Source: JAJDFU01 sp964595955
GTDB lineage: Bacteria > Bacteroidota > Bacteroidia > Chitinophagales > Saprospiraceae
Assembly (NCBI GenBank): GCA_964595955.1
Contig: CAZQSF010000017.1
Coordinates: 1 to 50,933 of the forward strand
Reading direction: 5' to 3'
DNA: 50,933 nt
The notes below the pieces were generated by a model. The model ran no database searches, was not told where the DNA came from, and worked only from the letters and a program-made list of their open reading frames with translations. Position numbers and translations under genes: made by a program. Positions 17,024-23,661 of the stretch are shown here, one piece after another; positions within the stretch are counted from its first letter, which is position 1, and every line of letters starts with the position of its first letter.

Positions 17024-17944
17024 GTGAACGAACAAGGTTTACATACAAGGACGGAGGCAAGCCCGACTCTTCTTGGCTCCGGCTTCCGGCAAAAGGCGAA
17101 AGACTACGGCTTGCTCGTCAAGCTTCGCCTTACCCTTACGGTGGTCTTTTCTTCCTGGATGGCCTACCTCATTGGCCTGGAGGGAGCGATCGACTGGCCG
17201 ATAGCCGGGGCACTCGTATTCGGAGGTTTCCTGGTAACGGGTGCTGCTAATGCTCTCAATCAGGTGCTGGAACGGGACTTCGACAGCCAAATGAAGCGCA
17301 CCGCCGACCGGCCGGTAGCCGCCGGGCGCATGCCGGTCTCGGAGGCGGTACTGGCTGCCGGGTTCATGGCATTGGCTGGTATTACCCTTTTGGCCTTCAT
17401 CAATCCGTGGACCGCTTTCTTTGGCACATTGGCCATGGTGATGTACGCCTTCCTCTACACCCCGCTCAAGCGCATGACGCCCGGAGCCGTGATGATCGGT
17501 GCCATTCCGGGCGCACTGCCTACCCTGATCGGATGTGTGGCCGGCCAGGGGCAGGTGACTTACCTGGCCCTCGTACTCTTTGGGATACAGTTCTTGTGGC
17601 AGTTTCCTCACTTCTGGTCTATCGGCTTCCTCGGGTATGAGGATTATCGGAAAGCCGGCTACCAGTTCATTCCCTCGGAAGGAGACGATCTGCCCTCGCG
17701 CAGTATAGGCATACAGGCGCTGTTGCATGCCGTCTTTTTGCTGCCTCTGGTATTTGTGCCCTTTTATTTGGGTGAAGCCGGCTGGTTATCGGCTGCCGTC
17801 GGAGCGCTGCTTACCCTGGGGTATGTGGGACTATCGTGGAATTTTTACCGGCAGTTTGACCGTAAGGCATCGCTGAAACTCATGTTTTACTCTTTCTTCT
17901 ACCTGCCTTTGACCCTGCTGATCTTGTTCATCGACAAGTTGTAA
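17024..17944 (+). CDS. ctaB: Protoheme IX farnesyltransferase (heme O synthase)
   Basis: Membrane prenyltransferase of the UbiA family that adds a farnesyl group to protoheme, making heme O for the oxidase. The 306-residue protein has the family's first Asp-rich motif NALNQVLERDFDSQMKRTADRP (shown in part here: NALNQVLERDFDSQMKRT), near residue 84. It also has the conserved YTPLKRMTPGAVMIGAIPG segment at about 146-164, and regular transmembrane helices to the C-terminus. The start is a GTG at 17024; no ATG is found nearby that keeps the N-terminal helix. It lies 99 bp after coxA, behind the strong hairpin, and only 5 bp before the next gene, so it is co-transcribed with the subunit III genes. 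Confidence 0.95.
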   Translation: MNEQGLHTRTEASPTLLGSGFRQKAKDYGLLVKLRLTLTVVFSSWMAYLIGLEGAIDWPIAGALVFGGFLVTGAANALNQVLERDFDSQMKRTADRPVAAGRMPVSEAVLAAGFMALAGITLLAFINPWTAFFGTLAMVMYAFLYTPLKRMTPGAVMIGAIPGALPTLIGCVAGQGQVTYLALVLFGIQFLWQFPHFWSIGFLGYEDYRKAGYQFIPSEGDDLPSRSIGIQALLHAVFLLPLVFVPFYLGEAGWLSAAVGALLTLGYVGLSWNFYRQFDRKASLKLMFYSFFYLPLTLLILFIDKL

Positions 17945-17949
17945 TAGAA

Positions 17950-18531
17950 ATGGAACAAGCTTACATGACAACCGGAGGATACAGACGAAGTAATATTCAT
18001 CCTAAAAAATTTGCCCTTTGGGTGGGCATTGCCAGCATCACCATGATGTTTGCGGCCTTTACCAGCGCCTATATTGTGCGTCAGGCCGCCGGCAACTGGC
18101 TGGAATTCGAATTGCCGTCCCTTTTCTTCGTGAGTACGGCTGCGATCCTGCTCAGCAGTGCCACGCTTCACGGCAGTTATCTGGCCTTCAAGCACGGCCG
18201 GGAAAGGCTGTATAAGGGCCTGATGGTGATTACCTTTCTGCTGGGCATCGCTTTTGTAGTGCTTCAGTATCAGGGATGGCAGGCCCTGGCGGCCAGCGGA
18301 GTGGAGCTCACCACGAATCCCTCGGGCTCTTTCGTTTACGTGATCAGTGGTGTGCACGCGGCACACGTACTGGGCGGCATAGCGGCTCTGACCGTAGCCC
18401 TGATCCACACTTTTGCCCTGCCTTTCCGCTTCAGCCCAGCCCGAAAACTGCGATTTGAATTAACCGCAACCTACTGGCATTTTGTAGATTTGCTCTGGTT
18501 GTATCTCTTGTTCTTTTTTCTTTTTCAGTAA
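17950..18531 (+). CDS. Cytochrome c oxidase subunit III, short form
   Basis: A 193-residue membrane protein of the COX3 family. It has five clear hydrophobic helices, fewer than the usual seven, and ends with the family hallmark ATYWHFVDLLWLYLLFFFLF. The segment SGVHAAHVLGGIAALTVALI matches the conserved His-containing helix before it. Bacteroidota clusters usually carry two neighbouring subunit III-like genes, and this is the first. The ATG at 17950 is 5 bp after ctaB. It is separated by 41 bp from the second, longer subunit III gene. Which of the two associates with the assembled oxidase, or whether both do, is not known from sequence. Confidence 0.93.
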   Translation: MEQAYMTTGGYRRSNIHPKKFALWVGIASITMMFAAFTSAYIVRQAAGNWLEFELPSLFFVSTAAILLSSATLHGSYLAFKHGRERLYKGLMVITFLLGIAFVVLQYQGWQALAASGVELTTNPSGSFVYVISGVHAAHVLGGIAALTVALIHTFALPFRFSPARKLRFELTATYWHFVDLLWLYLLFFFLFQ

Positions 18532-18572
18532 CCCGGATTCTGCTCTTCTAACAAACAAAAACGAAAAAAAGC

Positions 18573-19442
18573 ATGGCGACTAGCGAGTCTGTGATCGAAC
18601 AGCAGCAGAACGAACAGGCGGCTTCTCAAAACGGCGACCTTTGGGAAGGCGGGAAATCGCCCTTCAAGGTCAGCTACGGGAAGATCATGATGTGGTATTT
18701 CCTGCTTTCCGATGCCTTCACCTTTGCCGGTTTCCTCATCGCTTACGGCGCATTGCGCTTCAGCAGCCCTACCTGGCCGGTGCCCGACTTCGTGTTCAGC
18801 ACAGCGCCTTTCGGCATTCACCACGCGCCGCTGATCTTCGTGACGATCATGTCTTTCTTGCTCATTGTGAGCTCGGTGACCATGGTTCGGGCTGTGCAGG
18901 AAGGCCATCGAGAAAATAAACGGGGCGTGATCATCTGGCTTTTCCTTACCATTTTAGGGGGCAGTGGCTTCCTGGGTTGCCAGGCCTGGGAATGGACGAA
19001 TCTGATCGCCACCGAACATATGACCGTCAATACCAATCCGTTTGGTACCTGGACGCAGGACGGCGTCTACCTGGAGGACGAACACGGCCACGCTTACGAA
19101 GCCGGCGAGGAGCCCGAAGCCTTTGAATCCGGCGAAAGCTACCTCATTCACCAACACGAGGGCGAGTGGGTGCAGCGCCAGGTTCAGTTTGCCGACGGAT
19201 CCCAGGGTCGCCAGGATTTCGGCCCCAAAGCTTTTGGAGCGCTCTTTTTCTTCATCACGGGCTTTCACGGGTTCCACGTGTTCACCGGAGTACTCATTCT
19301 CACCATTATTCTGGTGAATGCTGCCAGCAACTTGTATGTTGAACGCCGAAACGGCTACGAGATGGTCGAAAAGGTGGGCCTCTACTGGCACTTCGTCGAC
19401 CTGGTCTGGGTATTTGTATTCCTCGTATTCTACCTCTTGTAA
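18573..19442 (+). CDS. Cytochrome c oxidase subunit III, long form with a hydrophilic insert
   Basis: A 289-residue COX3-family membrane protein. The family motifs GFHGFHVFTGVLIL (about 229-242) and GLYWHFVDLVWVFVFLVFYL at the C-terminus are intact. Between two helices, at about residues 152-216, lies an insert of some 65 residues that is rich in Asp, Glu, Gly and His (TWTQDGVYLEDEHGHAYEAG and on). The insert is unusual for subunit III and would face one side of the membrane as a small domain. The N-terminal 30 residues are hydrophilic and Gln/Asn-rich. The gene lies 41 bp after the short subunit III gene and 51 bp before the subunit IV-like gene. Confidence 0.93.
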   Translation: MATSESVIEQQQNEQAASQNGDLWEGGKSPFKVSYGKIMMWYFLLSDAFTFAGFLIAYGALRFSSPTWPVPDFVFSTAPFGIHHAPLIFVTIMSFLLIVSSVTMVRAVQEGHRENKRGVIIWLFLTILGGSGFLGCQAWEWTNLIATEHMTVNTNPFGTWTQDGVYLEDEHGHAYEAGEEPEAFESGESYLIHQHEGEWVQRQVQFADGSQGRQDFGPKAFGALFFFITGFHGFHVFTGVLILTIILVNAASNLYVERRNGYEMVEKVGLYWHFVDLVWVFVFLVFYLL

Positions 19443-19493
19443 TTATTGCCCTCATCTAACCCTTCCATCCAAAGGCAAAACTGGAACAAACAA

Positions 19494-19922
19494 ATGGAAC
19501 ATCTGAGCTACGAAGAGTCAAAAAAGAAAGTGTTTCGGGGCTTGTATCTGTTGGGCGCCGTGACTCTGATCGAAGTATTTCTCTCCCTGCTGGGCAAGGG
19601 GTACGTCATTCCCGGAGCTGAAAAGTACGCTTTCGTCTTTTTCATTGTAGGCATTTGTCTGATCGTTCTTTCCCTCTACAAGGCTTATTTCATTGTGTAT
19701 GAGTTCATGCACATGCGCTACGAGGTAAAGGGATTGGCGCTCAGTGTATTGTTGCCCACGCTCTTGCTGGTTTGGGCCATAATCGCTTTCTTCCAGGAGG
19801 GCAATTCCTGGAAACAGCGCAGGCAACAGATCGATCAAAAGGATGCCGAGCCCGCCGTCGAGCAGCCCGATCTGCAGGGGCAACTGGAAAGAGATCCATC
19901 CCTGTACCGCCTGAAAGGTTAA
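19494..19922 (+). CDS. Cytochrome c oxidase subunit IV-like membrane protein
   Basis: With the ATG at 19494 the protein has 142 residues and three transmembrane helices (GLYLLGAVTLIEVFLSLLG, YAFVFFIVGICLIVLSLYKAY and LALSVLLPTLLLVWAIIAFF). This pattern, with the middle helix followed by YFIVYEFMHM, matches the prokaryotic subunit IV (COX4_pro) family that follows subunit III in Bacteroidota. A charged C-terminal tail of about 45 residues follows. An in-frame start 48 bases earlier would add a Pro/Ser/Asn-rich leader without support. A terminator lies 8 bp after the stop, closing this unit. Its role is structural or in assembly; there is no cofactor site. Confidence 0.88.
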   Translation: MEHLSYEESKKKVFRGLYLLGAVTLIEVFLSLLGKGYVIPGAEKYAFVFFIVGICLIVLSLYKAYFIVYEFMHMRYEVKGLALSVLLPTLLLVWAIIAFFQEGNSWKQRRQQIDQKDAEPAVEQPDLQGQLERDPSLYRLKG

Positions 19923-19930
19923 GAAATCAC

Positions 19931-19958
19931 AAAGCGGGAGCAACCTCCCGCTTTTTTT
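19931..19958 (+). terminator. Rho-independent terminator after the cox genes
   Basis: A 10-bp perfect stem AAAGCGGGAG / CTCCCGCTTT with a CAAC loop leads directly into a T run to 19958. It separates the oxidase subunits from the three downstream assembly-type genes, so those genes need read-through or a promoter of their own. Confidence 0.9.
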
Positions 19959-19988
19959 ATCAACCCTCGCTTCCTGCGAGGCGTTGGG

Positions 19989-20639
19989 TTGAAAGTCAAA
20001 TTCGCATCCCCTTTGAGTACCAAACGGATCATTCAATTCGTCGGATTAACCCTTCTGTTGGCGGGTTTACCGCTGCTTTCATGGTACTACCTCAAGAAGG
20101 GCTTTGAGTACCGCAAGGAAGTGTTGGACGATCTGGGGGAATACGCCCGGCTGTCCGGTCTTCAACTCCCGGCCGGTGGCGACAGCCTGCTTTATCCGGC
20201 CAGCCTGCAAAACCACATTGTGGTGTGGGCCTTGCTGCCGGAGGAAGATTCCGTCCGGGAGCGCATGCTATACTACCTGGGAGAGTTCCACGATCAGTTT
20301 CAGGAGCGGCCCGAAGTCCAGTACCTTTTAGCGCCTGCCGGGCTGGACAGCACTGCCTTCGCCCGGGCTCTGGGTGAACTCTCCAGCAGTGATCCGGCCT
20401 TCCTTCCGGTTCCTTCGGCCGATGCGGAAAACCTGGCCGGGCCCGCCTTGCTCGACTTGCCGCTGGAAGGCCGCGATTTGGATGAAAATCCTTACCTGGC
20501 CCTGACCGACAGCCTGGTCGTCAGGCGTTATTACAGTGTATTGAGTAAGGAAGACATGAAGCGCATCGTAGAACACATTGCGATGCTGCTCCCGGTCGAA
20601 ACCTCAGAAACCAAAGTCAAAAGAGAAACGGAAAAGTGA
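19989..20639 (+). CDS. Membrane-anchored SCO-like (thioredoxin-fold) protein without copper-binding cysteines
   Basis: A 216-residue protein with a TTG start, a basic N-terminus and one membrane anchor (FVGLTLLLAGLPLLSWYYL, about 17-35). The rest fits the outline of a SCO1/SenC fold. HIVVWALLPEEDSVRERMLY occupies the place where SCO proteins have their CXXXC copper site, and LALTDSLVVRRYYSVLSKED matches the late strand-turn. However, no cysteine is present in the whole protein and the later copper-ligand histidine is missing. Gene position (after cox, before DUF420) is the usual position of a SCO gene in Bacteroidota. The SCO assignment is inference; it could be another thioredoxin-like protein. 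It overlaps the next gene by 4 bp. Confidence 0.65.
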   Translation: MKVKFASPLSTKRIIQFVGLTLLLAGLPLLSWYYLKKGFEYRKEVLDDLGEYARLSGLQLPAGGDSLLYPASLQNHIVVWALLPEEDSVRERMLYYLGEFHDQFQERPEVQYLLAPAGLDSTAFARALGELSSSDPAFLPVPSADAENLAGPALLDLPLEGRDLDENPYLALTDSLVVRRYYSVLSKEDMKRIVEHIAMLLPVETSETKVKRETEK

Positions 20640-21232
20640 GTACGCTGCTTCGATCCACCCCTGATAAGAATCTGGCTCGCCGGCTGAACGTGGCGGCAGT
20701 TGTCGTTACGATCGTTGTGCTCGTGCTGGTCGGGCTTATGCGATCAGTGAAAATTCCCTTGCCCGAAGGATGGGACTTCAGCTTTTTGCCCCCCTTTCAC
20801 GCCAGCCTGAATGCCCTTACGGCCGTCGTACTGGTCTACGCCTTGATGATGATCCGGCGAAAAAAGGTGGTAGCCCACCGCAATGCGATCTACCTGGCCA
20901 TGGGGCTGTCCGTGCTCTTTTTGCTCAGTTATGTAGCTTACCACTTTACGACCCCGGAGACGCTTTACGGCGACGCGAACGGCGACGGGCTGGTGGATGC
21001 CACTGAAAAAGCGGCAGCGGGCGGTATGCGCACCTTCTACCTGGTTCTTCTGCTCAGTCACATATCCCTTGCCGGAATCATTCTGCCCTTTATTCTGTTT
21101 ACATTCATACGAGCATTTACCGGCCAGTATGAGCGGCACAAACGAATGGCCCGGTGGGTTTTTCCCATTTGGCTCTACGTAGCCGTTACAGGGCCTGTCG
21201 TTTACCTCATGCTCTTGCCGTACTACTCGTAA
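20636..21232 (+). CDS. DUF420 / CtaM-like oxidase assembly membrane protein
   Basis: A 198-residue membrane protein of the DUF420 family, related to CtaM, which is needed for heme A oxidase maturation in Gram-positive bacteria. It begins with GTG overlapping the previous stop (GTGA). Family features seen are FLPPFHASLNALTAVVLVYA, RRKKVVAHRNAIYLAMGLSV, FLLSYVAYHF, LLLSHISLAGIILPFILF and the C-terminal RMARWVFPIWLYVAVTGPVV, with conserved histidines in each. Between the third and fourth helices lies GDANGDGLVDATEKAA (about residues 112-127), an EF-hand-like calcium loop pattern. Gene context (oxidase cluster) supports a role in cytochrome oxidase assembly. Confidence 0.9.
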   Translation: MSTLLRSTPDKNLARRLNVAAVVVTIVVLVLVGLMRSVKIPLPEGWDFSFLPPFHASLNALTAVVLVYALMMIRRKKVVAHRNAIYLAMGLSVLFLLSYVAYHFTTPETLYGDANGDGLVDATEKAAAGGMRTFYLVLLLSHISLAGIILPFILFTFIRAFTGQYERHKRMARWVFPIWLYVAVTGPVVYLMLLPYYS

Positions 21233-21241
21233 AACCTAGGA

Positions 21242-21547
21242 ATGACTATGCTTTCCCGAAATAAAACGCCCTTTCTCATCCTCTTTTTCCTGTTGATGGT
21301 GATGTTCCTACCGGAACTCAATGCCCAATGCCCGATGTGCCGGATGTCAGCCGAGAGTAACATGGCAAACGGCGGTACAGCAGGGCGGGGCCTGAATAGC
21401 GGTATTCTCTACATGCTGGCCATGCCGTACTTCATCATTGGTACGGTGGCATTCATCTGGTACCGCAACCGGAAGAAAAACAAAGAGGAGACCGCCGAAG
21501 AAAACCCCTCGGACAACCGCCGACTTTCCGATCAGACATTGGTCTAG
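21242..21547 (+). CDS. Small membrane protein with CPMC motif, oxidase-cluster associated
   Basis: A 101-residue protein of unknown function. A signal peptide (about 1-28, ending ELNAQ) exposes a short extracytoplasmic segment QCPMCRMSAESNMANGG. This is followed by one transmembrane helix (GILYMLAMPYFIIGTVAFIW) and a basic, polar cytoplasmic tail. Cys-x-x-Cys-x-Met is suited to binding copper or to thiol exchange; that is inference. It lies 9 bp after the DUF420 gene, so it belongs to the same assembly operon. Two in-frame ATGs (21242 and 21248) are possible. No terminator is obvious in the 35 bp before the convergent carboxypeptidase gene. Confidence 0.85.
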   Translation: MTMLSRNKTPFLILFFLLMVMFLPELNAQCPMCRMSAESNMANGGTAGRGLNSGILYMLAMPYFIIGTVAFIWYRNRKKNKEETAEENPSDNRRLSDQTLV

Positions 21548-21582
21548 TAAAGCGATGCCGTAGGATATCTGTTCGCCAGGCT

Positions 21583-23115
21583 TTATCTCAGCGTTTGCGG
21601 CACTGTTTCTGCACCGGTTTCCATTAAAGATTGGTATTTCTCTCTGGCGTATTGCATGAAGTGAGAAAACTGCAGGGGTTCTCCGGTCACCTTCTCACAC
21701 AAACCATCTGCTTCGTATCGCTTTCCGTGATCGTAAATGTTCTGCTGGAGCCATTGCTTCAGAAGGCGAAGGTCTCCCTCGGCAATCTTTTCTTCCAGTT
21801 CGGGATGGTCCGATTTGGCTTTTTGGAAAAACTGGGCAGCGTAGAAGCTTCCCAGGGAGTAGGTGGGGAAGTACCCAAAGCTTCCATGGGCCCAGTGTAT
21901 GTCCTGTAGAATACCGCGACGGTCGTCCGGGACGGTCACGCCCAGATACTCCTCGTAAAGACGGTTCCAGTGGGCTATCAGGTCTTCGGCCTTCACACTT
22001 CCCTCGATGAGTCCCTTTTCCAGTTCGTAGCGGATCATGATGTGGAAGTGGTAGTGCAATTCGTCGGCCTCCGTTCGAATCGGATTGGGCTGCACCTTGT
22101 TGATAGCCCGATAGAACTGGGCCAGTGACACTTCGCGCAATTGGGCCGGAAAGTAACGCTGGAGCATGGGATACTGGGCTTTCCAGAAGGCCAGGCTGCG
22201 CCCGACCTGATTCTCCCACAAGCGGGCCTGCGACTCGTGTATGCTGAGCGAAGCAGCCCGGTTGATGGGGAGCCCGTAGGCCGTTTTGGGCAGCCCCTGT
22301 TCGTACAGGGCATGCCCTGCCTCGTGTATGCAACTCCAGGTCATATTGGCCAGATCCTGCTCGTCGATGCGAGTAGTAATCCGAACGTCATTGGGCGAAA
22401 AGTTTATGGTAAAAGGGTGTGGAGCCAGGTCCTGCCTGCCCGATTCAAAATCGTAGCCCAGGTTTTTCAAAAGGGAAAGGCCAAACTCCCACTGCGTATC
22501 CTTCGGGTAGTCGTGGTGCAAAAACCTGTCGTCGATCCCGTCTAGCCGGCCGTCCAGTTCGTGTACGAATGCTCCCAACTGCTCCCGCACATGGCGAAAC
22601 AATTTGTCTAGCTGGGCCACCCGGCATCCCGGCTCAAACTCTTCCAGTAAGGCGTCGTAGGGGTGGTCGTCGTAGCCCAGCAACCCGGCTTCCTCTTGCT
22701 TTACAGCCACCAGTTTGGAAAGCGCTTCGCGGAACAGTCCGTAGTCGTTTGCTTCGCGAGCTTGGAGCCAGGCGTGAAAGGATTCGGAAATGAGCTGGGC
22801 TCGCCGTTTGACGAATTCCGTATCTAGACGCAGGGTTCGCTTCAGGTCGCGCCAGGTGACCTCCAGGTTGCGGCGCTGCTCGGCATCCAATCCGTTGGAA
22901 CTGCCTTGCAGTTTCTCGACTACCGCTACGAAGTCGGGCTGGACGCTTTCCTCGTGAAGAATGCCCGAAAGGGTGGCGATCTGTTGGGATCGAAACGGAG
23001 CGCCGTTTCGGGGAAGGTAGACTTCCTTGTCCCAGATCAGAACGCCGATGGCGTTTTCAATGTCCGTCAGTTTCTGTACGTGTTGTACATACTGCTCATA
23101 GTACGTATTGCTCAT
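21583..23115 (-). CDS. M32-family metallocarboxypeptidase (carboxypeptidase Taq type)
   Basis: Zinc carboxypeptidase of family M32, cytoplasmic, removing C-terminal residues from peptides. With the ATG at 23113-23115 the protein is 510 residues, the normal family length. The zinc motif is IHEAGHALYEQGLP, with HEAGH around residue 266. A third ligand glutamate is expected in the following INRAASLSIHESQARLWEN segment, which is the family's conserved HES(Q)SR(L)WEN motif. The C-terminal half keeps RTEADELHYHFHIMIRYELE and HWAHGSFGYFPTYSLG, also family hallmarks. A TTG four codons upstream is less likely. The gene is convergent with the oxidase cluster and runs 16 bp behind the DUF423 gene. Confidence 0.95.
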   Translation of the reverse strand: MSNTYYEQYVQHVQKLTDIENAIGVLIWDKEVYLPRNGAPFRSQQIATLSGILHEESVQPDFVAVVEKLQGSSNGLDAEQRRNLEVTWRDLKRTLRLDTEFVKRRAQLISESFHAWLQAREANDYGLFREALSKLVAVKQEEAGLLGYDDHPYDALLEEFEPGCRVAQLDKLFRHVREQLGAFVHELDGRLDGIDDRFLHHDYPKDTQWEFGLSLLKNLGYDFESGRQDLAPHPFTINFSPNDVRITTRIDEQDLANMTWSCIHEAGHALYEQGLPKTAYGLPINRAASLSIHESQARLWENQVGRSLAFWKAQYPMLQRYFPAQLREVSLAQFYRAINKVQPNPIRTEADELHYHFHIMIRYELEKGLIEGSVKAEDLIAHWNRLYEEYLGVTVPDDRRGILQDIHWAHGSFGYFPTYSLGSFYAAQFFQKAKSDHPELEEKIAEGDLRLLKQWLQQNIYDHGKRYEADGLCEKVTGEPLQFSHFMQYAREKYQSLMETGAETVPQTLR

Positions 23116-23131
23116 TGGGATTACCAATTGT

Positions 23132-23521
23132 TTAATCTCGATCTTGGAATGTGGAACCTAGAAGGGCGAACCAACCGAGAATCAACAAGAAGCCGCCGAG
23201 GGGGGTGACAGGTCCCAACCAACTGATTGACAAATTAAGCCATTCCCGCAGAGAAAGCAGGTATAGGGAGCCGGAAAAACACAAAATCCCGGCGAAAAAA
23301 AGCCAGCCGGACCAAAGAAGGAGGGGTTTGCGGCCAAAATGAAGCAAAAGAGCAACCAAAAGCAGGCCCAAAGCGTGATAAAAGTGATAGCGCACGCCTA
23401 CCTGGTAAGTGTCTAGAGCTTCCGAACTGAGTACAGCCTCCAGGCTGTGTGCTCCGAAGGCTCCGAAGATCACTGCCAATGCGGCCAACAGTGCGCCAAG
23501 CCGAAGAAAGGTTTTTCGCAT
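23132..23521 (-). CDS. DUF423 family small membrane protein
   Basis: A 129-residue membrane protein with four hydrophobic helices. The N-terminal FLRLGALLAALAVIFGAFGA followed by HSLEAVL, the YHFYHALGLLLVALLL helix, and GILCFSGSLYLLSL plus VTPLGGFLLILGWFAL are the conserved blocks of DUF423 (YgdD/TMEM256-like). Function is unknown in the family. The ATG at 23519-23521 gives the typical N-terminus; a GTG four codons upstream is possible. It lies 16 bp before the M32 gene's start, suggesting co-transcription, and has a -7 promoter element about 90 bp upstream. Confidence 0.9.
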   Translation of the reverse strand: MRKTFLRLGALLAALAVIFGAFGAHSLEAVLSSEALDTYQVGVRYHFYHALGLLLVALLLHFGRKPLLLWSGWLFFAGILCFSGSLYLLSLREWLNLSISWLGPVTPLGGFLLILGWFALLGSTFQDRD

Positions 23522-23609
23522 TGATCGTTTCACCGGGAGGGTGTTTTTTTCATGCCAAAAGGTGAGGGCTTACCGAGGATCGGCTGAGTGCCCGACACCC
23601 ATTCGCGGG

Positions 23610-23617
23610 CAAAAATA
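23610..23617 (-). promoter_or_regulatory. -7 promoter element for the DUF423-carboxypeptidase unit
   Basis: Read on the minus strand the bases are TATTTTTG followed by C, an exact TAnnTTTG match, 88 bp upstream of the DUF423 ATG. No TTG is found at -33 spacing. Confidence 0.4.
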
Positions 23618-23661
23618 CCAAAAATGCAGGTGTTCAGGTGTGGGCACCGAAACCGTAAACC

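Noticed and set aside
16981..17250. Frame starting at a GTG one base after the AAGGAGGTA arm
   Set aside because: The spacing is too short for ribosome binding and the frame overlaps ctaB out of phase with a non-protein-like product.
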